Source: Erwinia endophytica (GTDB lineage: Bacteria; Pseudomonadota; Gammaproteobacteria; Enterobacterales; Enterobacteriaceae). Taken from it: a DNA stretch of 64,000 nucleotides. Below, piece after piece: positions 15,590 to 26,125 of this stretch. The stretch is from the NCBI RefSeq assembly GCF_009295515.1, contig NZ_RQVV01000022.1, forward strand, positions 62,001 through 126,000. The letters are read 5' to 3'. The notes beneath the pieces were generated by a model. That model did not search any database. It had not been told where the DNA came from and saw only the letters and a program-made list of their open reading frames with translations. Position 1 is the stretch's first letter; each line of letters begins with the position of its first letter. The position numbers were made by a program, and so were the translations under genes.

Positions 15590-18421
15590 TCAGCCAACAA
15601 ACCAGTGCTGCCAGCTGGTGTTCACGATCGATTTTTCACGACTGAACGCCCCGGCAGAGGCCTGTCCCGCCAACTCTTGCAGCGCCAGATGATGCAACGC
15701 ATCACGCAGGGTGATATAAGCCTGAGTCAGTGCCTGAGCCTCCGCTTCCACCATCCTGCCATTTTCGGCCATCAGCTCAAGAATACGCACGTTATCAGAC
15801 CAGCGTGTCAGTGTTGGATCCTCGTGCGCGTAGCGTAAAACCAGATATTGAGTGATGAATTCAATATCAGTAATACCACCGCGATCCGCTTTGATATCCC
15901 AGCTCCCCTTCTGCTTGCTGCCAAGATGCGCATACATTTTTTCACGCATCTCGCGCACCGCGGTTTTCAGCGTTTCCGCTTCACGCGGCAGGCACAGGAT
16001 ACCACGACGAATTTCATCAAATCGCTGCCTCAGCGCCGCCTCGCCAAAGACGATACGCGCCCGCACCAGCGCCTGATGTTCCCAGGTCCAGGCATCAACA
16101 CGCTGATATTCCTCAAAGGCCTCAAACGTGCTGACCAGCATACCGGCCGCGCCAGAAGGACGCAGACGGGCATCCACCTCGTACAGGATGCCGGAGGACG
16201 TGCGGGTGCTGAACAGATGCATCACGCGCTGAGCCAACCGCAGATAGAATTGTCGACCATCAATGCTACGTTCACCGTCCGTGATAGCCTCCGCCGGGCA
16301 ATCGTGCAGGAACACCAGATCGAGATCAGAACTGTATCCCAGTTCCCAACCGCCCAGCTTGCCGTAGCCAATCACCGCAAAGCCTCGCTGCTGATCATCT
16401 TTAAGATGTGAAGGACGACCATAACGCTGCACCATCATCTGCCACGCCTGTTGCACCACCTGCTCGATTATCGCTTCGGCCAACCAGGTGAGGTGATCGC
16501 TCACTTTCATCACCGGCAGTGTTTCTGCGATATCCGCCGCCGCAATGCGCAGAAGCTGCGCCTGCTTAAACTGACGCAATGCCTCCAGTTGCTGCTCTTC
16601 ATCCTCTTCTGGAATACGTAGCAAGTACTGTCGCAACTCGTCGCGATAAGCATCGGTCGCGGTCGGCTGGTACAAGGTGGCGGGGTCGAGTAACTCATCC
16701 AGCAGCAGCGGATAACGCGCCAGTTGGCTGGCGACCATGGGGGAAGCCGAACACAAGCGGATCAGATGCTTCAGCGCACCGTGATATTCGGTCAGCAACT
16801 CCAGATAAGTGGTACGGGTGACAATCCCCAGCAGTAACGGTGTCAGGCGATTCAGGGTAGCCTCTGCATCTTCACGCGGGCACACCTCAGACAACAGGCG
16901 CGGCATCAGTTGATCCAGCGCCTGACGGCCTCGTGGCCCAATGGTGCGTTTATCGACATCCTGATGAAAGGCGGTAATCACCTGCAACAGACGTTGCCGC
17001 ACCTCAGCACTCAGGTGCGGCACCAGCGGAGTCAGCTCAGTCTCTTCCAGCCGCTCCTGCCATAACACGCCATACTCCGACTCGTTGTTTTCACCCATCT
17101 CCGGGGCGTCATCGCCGATCAACTCATCAAAAATGGCACGAACAGCGGTCATATGCTGTTGTAACTGCTGATACAACTCAGCCCATGACGATCGGCCCAT
17201 CGCCCAGGACAATCGCTCACGATTCAGGTCGTCAGTAGGCAACGTCTGGGTCTGTTCATCATTAAGGCTTTGCAACAGATTTTCCAGACGACGCAGAAAA
17301 AGATAAGCCTGTTTCAGCTCGGCTACTTGTTCCGCAGGCAGTTGGTTAAGTTCACCAAGCGCCTGTAACGTGGCCAGCCAGGAACGAAGTTGCAGCGACC
17401 GTTCACGTCCGCCGCGGATCAGTTGAAAAACCTGCACAATGAATTCCATTTCACGGATACCGCCCGCACCTAACTTAATATTGTCGGTCAGGCCACGCCG
17501 TCGCACTTCCCGCGCGATCATGTTTTTCATGTTACGCAATGACTGGATAACACTGAAGTCAATGTAGCGACGATAGATGAACGGGCGCAGCAGTTGTTGC
17601 AGTTCCTGGCTCCAGCGATCCTCCGCACCGCCCATTAGCCGCGCTTTAACCATCGCATAACGCTCCCAGTCCCGTCCCTGTTCCTGGTAGTAATCTTCCA
17701 ACGCGGCAAAACTCAGCACTAACGGACCGCTGTCGCCAAAAGGACGCAGACGCATATCGACGCGATAAACGAATCCCTCCACTGTCGGCTGAGAGAGGAC
17801 TTTAATCAACCGCTGCCCCAGACGGGTAAAGAACTGGGCGTTATCCAGCTCACGACGACCACCAGTAGTGGCGCCATTTTCCGGCCAGGTAAAAATCAGA
17901 TCGATATCGGACGAAAAATTCAGTTCACCGCCGCCCAGCTTGCCCATGCCGAGGATCAGTAAAGGCTGAGCTTCTCCCTTGGCATTCACCGGCGTACCGA
18001 ATTCACGGCAGCAAGCCTGCCACAACCAGTCACGCGCGGCGACAATCAGCGTCTCCGCCAAGACACTGAGTTGCTGTAGCGAGGTCTCAGTACGGCTGAG
18101 AGCCAGCGTCTGCATCCAGACAATGCGGGTCAACATGTGGCAACGAAACAGCCGCAGTTCGCGCATCAGACTGTTTTCATCCGTGACTACGGCCAGTTTT
18201 TCCTGCAGCCAGGGCGCGTAATGCTGCCATTCCTCCGGCTCTGGCGGCCTTTGCCGCAATTGAGCAAACCATTCAGGGTGGCGGGACAGGTTGTCACGAA
18301 AAAACTCACTGAAGGCCAGTACCGCCTGCTCAGCAGCATTCAGCGGCCCCCATTCATCAGCAAAACGCTGCACCTGTTCCACCATGAGCGGGGGTAGCGA
18401 TAATGAGGGTGATGGCAACAT
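15590..18421 (-). CDS. glnE: Bifunctional glutamine synthetase adenylyltransferase/removase
   Basis: A protein of 943 residues (E. coli about 946). It adenylylates and deadenylylates glutamine synthetase in response to PII and glutamine. Two nucleotidyltransferase domains show the motif twice: [20 protein letters not shown] near 155 and [20 protein letters not shown] near 680. [22 protein letters not shown] and [19 protein letters not shown] are also conserved. It follows ygiF by 49 bp and is probably co-transcribed with it. Confidence 0.96.
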   Translation of the reverse strand: MLPSPSLSLPPLMVEQVQRFADEWGPLNAAEQAVLAFSEFFRDNLSRHPEWFAQLRQRPPEPEEWQHYAPWLQEKLAVVTDENSLMRELRLFRCHMLTRIVWMQTLALSRTETSLQQLSVLAETLIVAARDWLWQACCREFGTPVNAKGEAQPLLILGMGKLGGGELNFSSDIDLIFTWPENGATTGGRRELDNAQFFTRLGQRLIKVLSQPTVEGFVYRVDMRLRPFGDSGPLVLSFAALEDYYQEQGRDWERYAMVKARLMGGAEDRWSQELQQLLRPFIYRRYIDFSVIQSLRNMKNMIAREVRRRGLTDNIKLGAGGIREMEFIVQVFQLIRGGRERSLQLRSWLATLQALGELNQLPAEQVAELKQAYLFLRRLENLLQSLNDEQTQTLPTDDLNRERLSWAMGRSSWAELYQQLQQHMTAVRAIFDELIGDDAPEMGENNESEYGVLWQERLEETELTPLVPHLSAEVRQRLLQVITAFHQDVDKRTIGPRGRQALDQLMPRLLSEVCPREDAEATLNRLTPLLLGIVTRTTYLELLTEYHGALKHLIRLCSASPMVASQLARYPLLLDELLDPATLYQPTATDAYRDELRQYLLRIPEEDEEQQLEALRQFKQAQLLRIAAADIAETLPVMKVSDHLTWLAEAIIEQVVQQAWQMMVQRYGRPSHLKDDQQRGFAVIGYGKLGGWELGYSSDLDLVFLHDCPAEAITDGERSIDGRQFYLRLAQRVMHLFSTRTSSGILYEVDARLRPSGAAGMLVSTFEAFEEYQRVDAWTWEHQALVRARIVFGEAALRQRFDEIRRGILCLPREAETLKTAVREMREKMYAHLGSKQKGSWDIKADRGGITDIEFITQYLVLRYAHEDPTLTRWSDNVRILELMAENGRMVEAEAQALTQAYITLRDALHHLALQELAGQASAGAFSREKSIVNTSWQHWFVG

Positions 18422-18470
18422 AAAAACTCCCCGGGTACTTTATTTCAATGAGCCGCAGGCACCGACGAAT

Positions 18471-19775
18471 TCACACGCTGCCGTTTTTCCAAAAGGCCGG
18501 ATATTTCAGCGCACAGCGGCAGTCGTTATCCAGCAAGGCTTCCTGCCGGGTCTCAATAGCATGGGCCAGTCGCTGCCACTCTTCCAGCCAGGCGGCAACG
18601 ACCATTGGATCATAGGCGCCCGCCAGGAGATGCACGGCGAGCAGCTGACGATGCAGCCGGGTCAATTTGTCCTGGTACTCATTCAAGTGACGCACTAATC
18701 TAAACGTCTCTTTCAGATCAGCAGAGATACGCCCCAACATAATGTCGCAGAAACGCTTAAAGGAGCCCTGCAATTTGGCCTCTGTTTTGGCATCGACAAA
18801 TTCACGCCAGCGCTCGGTGACAATCCAGTTAGTGAGTGCTAACTGGGTCTGCAAATAAAGTGGACTAAAACACAACGCTTCAGCCTGCAGATCATCCTCA
18901 AGTAACGCCTCTTCCAGCAAAGTCAGAGACTGACGCAGCCCACTGCTGGCCTTACGTGGAACCAGCGGCCCAAACAGGGAAAATGCCTGACGCAGTATCT
19001 CCAGCGCCTGATGGATTTCGTGCAGCGCCCCGCTGTCGCCGCGCAGCCACAGCTCTTCGTGGTACTGCCACTGGCTCAACGCCAGCATAAAGGCTGCCCG
19101 CATCCCTTCTTCAACCGGCGCTTTCGGCCGTACTTTCAATACGGGCACCGGTCGCAGATCACGAGGAGGATTGCCCTGCGCCAACGCATAGCCACGGGCA
19201 GCCTTGCTCAGGCTCCCCAGGCGTAATCCCCCCATCTTCGCCAGTTCGTCGGCAAAAGCCAGCAAGTCATTACGCTCACCGCTTTTCAGTTCCAGTTCAA
19301 TTTCATTCAGCGGTTCGCTCAATTCGCCAGACGTGACTTCGCCCTGGTCAAACGCGACTTCAATCTCGCTATTCTGGTAAGTCAGTACCCACTTTTCACG
19401 GACAAAATGGGTGCTGAACAGCGGCTGAAGCTGTTGTTGCAGCGTCGCCACATCACACCCCTCAGGCCAGATTTCGCCAGGCAACTTGCTGATATCCAAC
19501 ACCGGTTCAGTCAGGGGAACATTATATTCCGGCCGCTGATGAAGACCGCCAACCGTCTGCCCTGCAGTTTTCAGCGTCATTTCGAAATGATCGCCAAAAC
19601 CGCGAATACGCAACCCCATATCCCAACGGCGTAGCTGGCTATCCGCCGTTTCAAAATAAATATTAGTCAGCTTCTGTCCTGCGGTGTGCTGCGGCTTCCA
19701 GCCAGCCAACTGCACAGGCAGTTTTTTAGCCCCTTCAGGGGTGGCAATGAACTTTAATTCGATTTCGATGGTCAT
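18471..19775 (-). CDS. ygiF: Inorganic triphosphatase (CYTH and CHAD domains)
   Basis: A protein of 434 residues. The N-terminal CYTH domain starts with EIELKFIATPEGA (the ExExK motif at residues 3-7) and includes RIRGFGDHFEMTLK and EIELELKSG. From about 220 the CHAD domain follows, with conserved histidines and basic helices (ALHEIHQALEILRQAFSLFGPL, VRHLNEYQDKLTRLHRQL). The E. coli protein hydrolyses tripolyphosphate. It is the first gene of the ygiF-glnE unit. Confidence 0.94.
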   Translation of the reverse strand: MTIEIELKFIATPEGAKKLPVQLAGWKPQHTAGQKLTNIYFETADSQLRRWDMGLRIRGFGDHFEMTLKTAGQTVGGLHQRPEYNVPLTEPVLDISKLPGEIWPEGCDVATLQQQLQPLFSTHFVREKWVLTYQNSEIEVAFDQGEVTSGELSEPLNEIELELKSGERNDLLAFADELAKMGGLRLGSLSKAARGYALAQGNPPRDLRPVPVLKVRPKAPVEEGMRAAFMLALSQWQYHEELWLRGDSGALHEIHQALEILRQAFSLFGPLVPRKASSGLRQSLTLLEEALLEDDLQAEALCFSPLYLQTQLALTNWIVTERWREFVDAKTEAKLQGSFKRFCDIMLGRISADLKETFRLVRHLNEYQDKLTRLHRQLLAVHLLAGAYDPMVVAAWLEEWQRLAHAIETRQEALLDNDCRCALKYPAFWKNGSV

Positions 19776-19985
19776 ATTCTCTTAATCAGTTGATTACCGG
19801 CACGGTAAATGACGTTCTTGCGTGAAGAGTAATGCAGAATCGCCGTGGCTGTCTCGGCTTTCTTACCGCTTTACGTGGTGTTTCGCACCAGACCGAGACC
19901 AGGAGTGTTCTCATTTAGCTTTGTGCGAGCTGGTTCCAGACTGTGCCATCACTTTTTTCCTGGACTCATGTAAAAAAGATATCGA

Positions 19986-20606
19986 ATGAAAAAAACTCAG
20001 CTTATTGCCTTTACTTTACTGACTTTTAGCGTAGCGTCCTTCGTTCATGCCGAAGAAACACGCTATATTTCCGATGAACTTTCCACCTGGGTACGCAGTG
20101 GTCCCGGCGACAATTATCGTCTGGTTGGCACCCTGAATGCCGGTGAAGAAGTGACCTTACTGCAAACTGACGCCAGTACACATTACGCTCAAATTCGCGA
20201 TTCGAATGGCCGTACAATATGGATCCCACAAGCGCAATTGAGTGAACAGCCAAGTCTGCGTACACGAGTTCCTCAACTGGAACAACAAGTTAAAGATCTG
20301 AGTGATAAACTGACCAACATCGACAGCAGTTGGAACCAACGTACGGCGGAAATGCAGAAAAAAGTGGCGAACAGCGATGGCGCGATTAACAGCCTGAAGG
20401 AAGAAAATCAAAAGCTGAAAAATGAGCTGATCGTCGCGCAGAAAAAAGTCAATGCCGCCAACGTTCAATTGGATGACAAGCAGCGCACCATCATTATGCA
20501 ATGGTTTATGTATGGTGGCGGCGTGGCGGGTGTTGGCCTGCTGCTGGGCTTGTTACTGCCCCATATGATCCCCAGTCGCAAAAAGAAAGATCGCTGGATG
20601 AACTGA
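19986..20606 (+). CDS. ygiM: SH3 domain membrane protein YgiM (TIGR04211 type)
   Basis: A protein of 206 residues. It has a signal peptide (cut near VHA-EE at 22), a bacterial SH3 domain (about 25-90, with VRSGPGDNYRLVGTLNAGEEVTLL), a coiled coil (about 95-165) and a C-terminal membrane helix (about 170-190) followed by the basic tail SRKKKDRW. It is anchored in the inner membrane with the SH3 domain in the periplasm. It is divergent from ygiF. Confidence 0.9.
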   Translation: MKKTQLIAFTLLTFSVASFVHAEETRYISDELSTWVRSGPGDNYRLVGTLNAGEEVTLLQTDASTHYAQIRDSNGRTIWIPQAQLSEQPSLRTRVPQLEQQVKDLSDKLTNIDSSWNQRTAEMQKKVANSDGAINSLKEENQKLKNELIVAQKKVNAANVQLDDKQRTIIMQWFMYGGGVAGVGLLLGLLLPHMIPSRKKKDRWMN

Positions 20607-20788
20607 CTCACTATGGTGTGGGCCACTGTGGCTAACACAGCCCCACGCGTTGAATTGTGTCGCTGTCTGAGGGCATCCATTGATGTCCCTTTTCCTGTAT
20701 CTGCGGAAAATGCCCTTCTTCCCGCAACGGTATGACCGCTTCCACACTTCACGTATGATGACCGTAATGAATCAAGGAGCACAATTTA

Positions 20789-22027
20789 GTGAAGACTTAC
20801 CTTGTCGGTGGCGCAGTACGCGATGCGCTGTTAAACCTGCCGGTCAAAGACAAAGATTGGGTGGTGGTGGGTGCCTCACCTGAAGAATTGCTTAATTTGG
20901 GTTATGAACAAGTGGGACGGGACTTCCCGGTGTTCCTGCACCCCGAATCGCATGAAGAATACGCGCTGGCACGTATTGAGAGAAAACATGGCCGCGGCTA
21001 TACCGGCTTCACATGTTATTCCGCGCCGGACGTTACCCTCGAACAGGATTTACAGCGCCGGGATCTGACTATCAACGCCATCGCACAAGATAAAGACGGT
21101 AACTATTACGATCCCTATGGCGGTCGCGCCGATATTGCACAACGCCTGCTGCGTCATGTTTCTCCCGCTTTTAATGAAGATCCACTGCGTGTGCTACGTG
21201 TGGCCCGTTTTGCTGCGCGTTTTGCCCACCTGGATTTCACCGTGGCAGATGAGACCCTGTCGCTGATACGCCTGATGGTCAAAAATGGAGAGCTGGAGAC
21301 GTTAACGCCGGAACGCGTATGGAAAGAGACGGAAAAAGCCCTGGAAACCCGTAATCCTCAAGTCTATTTTCAGATATTGCGGGACTGTGGCGCACTGGCG
21401 ATACTGTTCCCGGAGCTTGATAATCTTTACGGCGTTCCCGCTCCTGCCAGGTGGCACCCTGAAATCGACACCGGCGTACACACACTGATGACGCTGGCGA
21501 TCGCCGCCCAGCTCAGTGATCAGTTAGCCGTCCGCTTTGCCACGTTGTTTCATGATGTGGGCAAAGCCCTGACGCCGCCAGAAATGTGGCCCAGCCACCA
21601 CGGGCACGGCCCGGCTGGCGTACCGTTGGTTGAGAACATATGCCAACGCCTGCGCGTACCGAACGCACTGCGCGATCTGGCAGTACTGGTGACTGAATTC
21701 CACGATCTGGTGCATATCATTGAACGTCAGAGCGCCGCAATGCTGGTTGCGCTCTTTGATCGTCTTGATGCCTGGCGGAAACCCCAGCGAATTGAGCAAC
21801 TCGCGCTGAGCAGCGAAGCGGATGCCCGTGGGCGAGCTGGTTTTGAACACAACGCCTATCCGCAGGGAAAATATCTGCTGGCCGCTTTTGAGATTGCGCG
21901 TAGCGTGCCGACAACAGAGGTCATTGCGGCTGGCTTTAAGGGAAGCGAGGTGCGAGAAGAGTTAACCAGACGACGTATCACCGCGCTGGAAGACTGGAAG
22001 AAAACACACGATTCAGAAGAAGAATAA
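20789..22027 (+). CDS. cca: CCA tRNA nucleotidyltransferase (multifunctional)
   Basis: A protein of 412 residues, the E. coli length, starting with GTG behind AAGGAG. It adds and repairs the 3' CCA of tRNAs. [11 protein letters not shown] and KDKDWVVVG form the nucleotidyltransferase core, [11 protein letters not shown] and [10 protein letters not shown] follow, and the HD domain is seen at [14 protein letters not shown] (near 255), which gives the phosphohydrolase activities of gammaproteobacterial enzymes. It lies alone and is convergent with uppP. Confidence 0.96.
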   Translation: MKTYLVGGAVRDALLNLPVKDKDWVVVGASPEELLNLGYEQVGRDFPVFLHPESHEEYALARIERKHGRGYTGFTCYSAPDVTLEQDLQRRDLTINAIAQDKDGNYYDPYGGRADIAQRLLRHVSPAFNEDPLRVLRVARFAARFAHLDFTVADETLSLIRLMVKNGELETLTPERVWKETEKALETRNPQVYFQILRDCGALAILFPELDNLYGVPAPARWHPEIDTGVHTLMTLAIAAQLSDQLAVRFATLFHDVGKALTPPEMWPSHHGHGPAGVPLVENICQRLRVPNALRDLAVLVTEFHDLVHIIERQSAAMLVALFDRLDAWRKPQRIEQLALSSEADARGRAGFEHNAYPQGKYLLAAFEIARSVPTTEVIAAGFKGSEVREELTRRRITALEDWKKTHDSEEE

Positions 22028-22056
22028 AACCGGACGTTATACCGCCCGGCTTTATT
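22023..22056. terminator. Bidirectional terminator between cca and uppP
   Basis: AATAAAACCGG pairs with CCGGCTTTATT (one mismatch) between the convergent genes, with T-rich ends in both directions. Confidence 0.75.
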
Positions 22057-22063
22057 TAACAGA

Positions 22064-22882
22064 CTAGGCAAAGAGCATGTAGACTGCGATTGCCACAATA
22101 AAGCGATAAATAGCAAATGGGATAAAGGAGATGTTCTGAATCAACCTCAGGAACACTTTAATCGCGATCAACGCCACCACGAAGGCGGTCAGGAAACCCA
22201 CAGCAAACATCGGCAAGTCTGACATTGACAGGAAGGGCAGGCTCTTATACAAATCCAGCACTGTCGCGCCCATCATCATTGGCACTGCCAGAATGAATGA
22301 GAATTCTGAAGCGGCATAGCGACTCACGCCCATCAGCATACCGCCAGAGATGGTCGCGCCTGAACGGGAGAACCCCGGCCACAGCGCCAGACACTGAAAG
22401 CAACCAATCACCAGAGCCTGGCGATAGGTCATATCATCAATGCCCATAGCCTTTGGATTCTTCGGCTTCAGATACTCAGCGGCCAGCAGCAGCACCCCGC
22501 CCACCACCAACGCATACATCACGTTGATCGGGTTGAATAACTCTTTGATTTTATCATGTAAAATCAGCCCAATCACCACTGCCGGCACCATCCCCAGCAA
22601 GACATGGATCAAGGTCAGATGACCTTTACCCGTTCCTTCATGCGGGACATTACCGAAGTGGATCCCTATCAAACCAAACAGACGGCGCCAGAACATCACG
22701 ACGACAGCCAAAATAGAACCAAGCTGAATGACGACTTCAAAGGTGTCTGCCTTGTCCCCTTCAAATCCCAACAAATGACCTACAATAATCATGTGTCCGG
22801 TGGAAGAGACAGGCAGAAACTCTGTTAATCCTTCAACAATGCCAAGTATCATTGCCACCCATAGCTGATGTATATCTGCCAT
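22064..22882 (-). CDS. uppP: Undecaprenyl-diphosphate phosphatase UppP (BacA)
   Basis: A protein of 272 residues, about the E. coli length. It dephosphorylates undecaprenyl diphosphate to recycle the lipid carrier for peptidoglycan and confers bacitracin resistance when abundant. Conserved active-site segments are [17 protein letters not shown] (near 15-31) and [28 protein letters not shown] (near 160-190). It has about eight membrane helices. I chose the start MADIHQ at 22882 with AGGGG upstream, matching the family; a ten-residue longer frame exists. Confidence 0.95.
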   Translation of the reverse strand: MADIHQLWVAMILGIVEGLTEFLPVSSTGHMIIVGHLLGFEGDKADTFEVVIQLGSILAVVVMFWRRLFGLIGIHFGNVPHEGTGKGHLTLIHVLLGMVPAVVIGLILHDKIKELFNPINVMYALVVGGVLLLAAEYLKPKNPKAMGIDDMTYRQALVIGCFQCLALWPGFSRSGATISGGMLMGVSRYAASEFSFILAVPMMMGATVLDLYKSLPFLSMSDLPMFAVGFLTAFVVALIAIKVFLRLIQNISFIPFAIYRFIVAIAVYMLFA

Positions 22883-23026
22883 CAAATCTACCCCTATCCG
22901 TTCAAAAAACATTAAAAAGGCGGTCGCTATACGCTACCGCCAAAATTGTGTCAGCCCTGGGTTAGGTCAACCTTAAGACAAACCATAATGTCGTTGGGTT
23001 TCACTGTGATGGCAATCACTCTCACG

Positions 23027-23386
23027 CTATTTCGGATTAGTCCCGCGTTCTATTAACACCCCCACCTGAGCCGCCTGGGCCACCGCGCCGGGTTTACTGA
23101 GCTTAATTCTCACCCACGGCGAGTTAAAACGAGTCAGCAACAAAGTGGCAACTTCTTCAGCGACGCGCTCCACCAGCGCGAATTTACCGCCCGCTACGTG
23201 GTTAATAATGGCGGCTGATACCTCGGCATAACTCAGACAGTCACGCACATCGTCACTGGCCGCCGCCTTGCGGTTGTCCCAGGCCATTTCGACATCGAAC
23301 ACCAGTTTCTGTTGGATGGTTTGTTCCCAGTCCCAGGCACCAATAGTGGTGATAACGGACAGTTGTTCTATAAATACAATATCCAT
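23027..23386 (-). CDS. folB: Dihydroneopterin aldolase / epimerase
   Basis: A protein of 119 residues, nearly identical in pattern to E. coli FolB ([22 protein letters not shown] at the start). It converts 7,8-dihydroneopterin to 6-hydroxymethyl-dihydropterin for folate synthesis. CLSYAEV and the catalytic Lys in [11 protein letters not shown] are present. The start at 23386 follows the family; the open frame extends further upstream without homology. It is divergent from plsY. Confidence 0.95.
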   Translation of the reverse strand: MDIVFIEQLSVITTIGAWDWEQTIQQKLVFDVEMAWDNRKAAASDDVRDCLSYAEVSAAIINHVAGGKFALVERVAEEVATLLLTRFNSPWVRIKLSKPGAVAQAAQVGVLIERGTNPK

Positions 23387-23492
23387 GATGACAATCTCTG
23401 TTTTGTGGTTGCCGGATACCACTTCCGGCGGTTTATGCGTATTATCCACGGATGATGAGAACAAAACGACCCTTACAAGACGGAACGATGTT

Positions 23493-24095
23493 ATGAGTGT
23501 ATTCGCGCTTGGTATGATTGTTTTCGCGTATCTGTGCGGCTCTATTTCCAGCGCGATTCTGGTATGCCGACTACTCAGATTACCCGATCCCCGACAGAAT
23601 GGTTCTGGCAATCCCGGAGCCACTAATGTGTTGCGTATCGGGGGGAAAATCCCGGCTTTTGCCGTGCTAATTTTTGATATTCTCAAAGGTATGTTGCCAG
23701 TATGGCTGGCTTATCATTATGGCCTCAGCCCGCTTTATCTTGGACTAACCGCTATTGCGGCCTGTCTGGGGCACATTTATCCGGTATTTTTCCACTTTAA
23801 AGGCGGCAAAGGCGTGGCGACGGCATTTGGCGCTATCGCCCCCATAGGCTGGGATTTGGCCGGGGTGATGAGCGGCACCTGGCTGCTGACCGTACTGCTG
23901 AGTGGTTACTCGTCTTTAGGTGCCATTATCAGTGCGCTGATTGCGCCGTTTTACGTGTGGTGGTTCAAGCCCCAGTTCACTTTTCCGGTCGCTATGCTGT
24001 CATGCCTGGTCCTGCTGCGTCATCACGACAATATTCTGCGCCTGTGGCGCGGGCATGAATCTAAGATCTGGAAAAAGAAAAAACCGCCGCAATAG
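23493..24095 (+). CDS. plsY: Glycerol-3-phosphate acyltransferase PlsY (YgiH)
   Basis: A protein of 200 residues with about five membrane helices. It transfers acyl groups from acyl phosphate to glycerol 3-phosphate. The three conserved loops are visible: [13 protein letters not shown], then [12 protein letters not shown] (near 37-48) and [12 protein letters not shown] (near 103-114). It ends with a basic tail ([11 protein letters not shown]). The start at 23493 matches the family. Confidence 0.94.
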   Translation: MSVFALGMIVFAYLCGSISSAILVCRLLRLPDPRQNGSGNPGATNVLRIGGKIPAFAVLIFDILKGMLPVWLAYHYGLSPLYLGLTAIAACLGHIYPVFFHFKGGKGVATAFGAIAPIGWDLAGVMSGTWLLTVLLSGYSSLGAIISALIAPFYVWWFKPQFTFPVAMLSCLVLLRHHDNILRLWRGHESKIWKKKKPPQ

Positions 24096-24238
24096 AACAA
24101 AAGAAACTATTTCCGTCTGCGACTATTCAAAAAAAAACATTAGAATATAAAGAATTTCTTGATATTCTATCTGTGCCATACATGGCATACAATTTTCAAA
24201 AATATTATTATGTTATTACTAAATAAGGAGATTAAGTG

Positions 24239-24412
24239 ATGAAAGTATTATCGCAGCAAGAAATACAGCAGGTAAGCGGAGCCGGTGTTATTGAGGATAC
24301 CTTAAGTGACATCGGTACCTCACTCGGTTCGCTCATTGGTAGCAGCATTGAAAGTGTGATTGCCAATATCCCGCTGGTCGGTAGTTGGTTAAATAGCATG
24401 TTAGGTAACTAA
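24239..24412 (+). CDS. Small double-glycine-type leader peptide, class II microcin-like (peptide 3)
   Basis: An open frame of 57 codons behind an AAGGAG site nine bases from the ATG. The leader MKVLSQQEIQQVSGA has the same 15-residue layout as the peptides at 6.1-6.8 kb: Leu4, Glu8, Ile9, Ser13 and Gly14 are shared, and EIQQ is identical to peptide 1. The predicted core of 42 residues (GVIEDTLSDIG to NSMLGN) is an amphipathic, serine/glycine-rich helix with an IPLVGSWL segment and no cysteine. Cleavage after GA, as in microcins H47 and L, is possible. The flanks are A/T-rich and the gene stands alone between housekeeping genes. Confidence 0.7.
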   Translation: MKVLSQQEIQQVSGAGVIEDTLSDIGTSLGSLIGSSIESVIANIPLVGSWLNSMLGN

Positions 24413-24424
24413 CTATCACGTTTA

Positions 24425-24464
24425 ACGCCATTATGTACCATCATTAATATATGCATAATGGCGT
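24425..24464. terminator. Inverted repeat between peptide 3 and tsaD
   Basis: An 11-bp perfect inverted repeat (ACGCCATTATG and CATAATGGCGT) around an 18-base A/T-rich loop. It lies between convergent genes and lacks a clear T tail, so it is a possible terminator or insertion scar. Confidence 0.45.
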
Positions 24465-24471
24465 GTGGGTC

Positions 24472-25494
24472 TTAGTCACTTTGCAAGGGTGACAACTCAG
24501 ACAGTGGCCAGCGAGGCCGCACCGTTACGCTCAGATCTCCACGAGTTCCCGCCTTCAAACGCACCATCCCGGCATAAGCAATCATCGCGCCATTGTCAGT
24601 GCAAAATTCAGGACGGGCATAGAAAACGTCTCCCCCTCGCGTCTTCATTATATCCGCCATCTTAGCGCGTAGCGTGCGGTTAGCACTGACGCCGCCGGCA
24701 ATCACCAGACGTTTAAAACCAGTTTGTTCCAGCGCCCGCTTACATTTGATAGCCAGGGTATCCACCACCGCGTCCTCAAATGCCCGGGCGATATCCGCGC
24801 GGGTTTGCTCGTCATCATTATTTTCACGAATGGTATTGGCCGCGAAAGTCTTCAGCCCGGAGAAACTGAAGTCCAGTCCTGGACGGTCGGTCATGGGGCG
24901 TGGAAAAACAAAACGTCCTTCCTCCCCCCGCTGGGCCATTTTCGACAACATCGGACCGCCGGGATAATCCAGGCCAAGCAGCTTGGCCGTTTTATCAAAA
25001 GCCTCACCCGCCGCATCGTCAACCGATTCGCCGAGCAGAATATATTCGCCAATACCGGTCACACTAATCAGTTGAGTATGACCACCAGAGACCAACAGCG
25101 CGACAAACGGAAACGCGGGCGGATTATCTTCCAGCATCGGTGCCAGCAGATGCCCCTCCATGTGATGAACCGGGATCGCCGGGACATCCCAGGCGAAAGC
25201 CAGTGAACGGCCAATGGTGGCGCCGACCAGCAACGCCCCTACCAGGCCCGGTCCCGCCGTCCAGGCTACAGCGTCAATGTCCTGTGCCTTCAGGCCCGCT
25301 TCTTGCAACGCCGCCTGGATTAACGGCACCGTTTTACGCACGTGATCACGTGAAGCCAGTTCCGGCACCACACCGCCATAATCGGCATGCAGTTTGACCT
25401 GACTGTAAAGTTGGTTGGCCAGTAAGCCAGCCGCATCGTCGTAAATCGCGATACCGGTTTCATCACAGGACGTTTCTATTCCGAGCACTCGCAT
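24472..25494 (-). CDS. tsaD: tRNA N6-adenosine threonylcarbamoyltransferase
   Basis: A protein of 340 residues matching E. coli TsaD. It transfers the threonylcarbamoyl group to A37 of ANN-decoding tRNAs with TsaB and TsaE. The Fe-binding HMEGH (near 111-115) and ASKHA-fold blocks ([43 protein letters not shown]) are all present. It is divergent from rpsU, as in E. coli. Confidence 0.97.
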   Translation of the reverse strand: MRVLGIETSCDETGIAIYDDAAGLLANQLYSQVKLHADYGGVVPELASRDHVRKTVPLIQAALQEAGLKAQDIDAVAWTAGPGLVGALLVGATIGRSLAFAWDVPAIPVHHMEGHLLAPMLEDNPPAFPFVALLVSGGHTQLISVTGIGEYILLGESVDDAAGEAFDKTAKLLGLDYPGGPMLSKMAQRGEEGRFVFPRPMTDRPGLDFSFSGLKTFAANTIRENNDDEQTRADIARAFEDAVVDTLAIKCKRALEQTGFKRLVIAGGVSANRTLRAKMADIMKTRGGDVFYARPEFCTDNGAMIAYAGMVRLKAGTRGDLSVTVRPRWPLSELSPLQSD

Positions 25495-25604
25495 GATATT
25501 TCCACCTCATTTTTACGGCGCGCAGTGTAACATGAAGGCCACCTCTCGGCGGTACTTTTCCGCCAGTCCGCTGGACTCACTGAAGGATAAAGGAAAAATA
25601 TATT

Positions 25605-25634
25605 TTCGCAGGGCGGAGCCCGTTGATGTATAAT
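25605..25634 (+). promoter_or_regulatory. Promoter of the rpsU-dnaG-rpoD operon
   Basis: TTCGCA, an 18-base spacer and a perfect TATAAT about 160 bases before rpsU, the place where the macromolecular synthesis operon promoters lie in E. coli. Confidence 0.6.
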
Positions 25635-25757
25635 CCTCCGCCTGAAAAAACCGGCAGCGGCACAGGCGCATCTGTTGGTGACATTATGCTATGGTGCTTT
25701 ACAACGCGGCCTGTGTTGGAGTAAAATCTCGCACCATTTTGAAATAAGCTGACCTGA

Positions 25758-26012
<255 letters not shown>

Positions 26013-26060
26013 TCTTAAGGGGGACCGCCCTCTCGCTTCACAGACAAGTAAGTAGTTAAG

Positions 26061-26097
26061 AAGGCCGTGCTTTCCGAAAGGAATGCGCGGCTTGTTC
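26061..26097 (+). terminator. Attenuator between rpsU and dnaG
   Basis: AAGGCCGTGCTTTCC pairs imperfectly with GGAATGCGCGGCTT around GAAA, followed by GTTCTCGTTT. E. coli has a partial terminator at the same place, which keeps dnaG expression far below rpsU. Confidence 0.75.
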
Positions 26098-26125
26098 TCG
26101 TTTATGAACTGATAAACCGGGGCCT

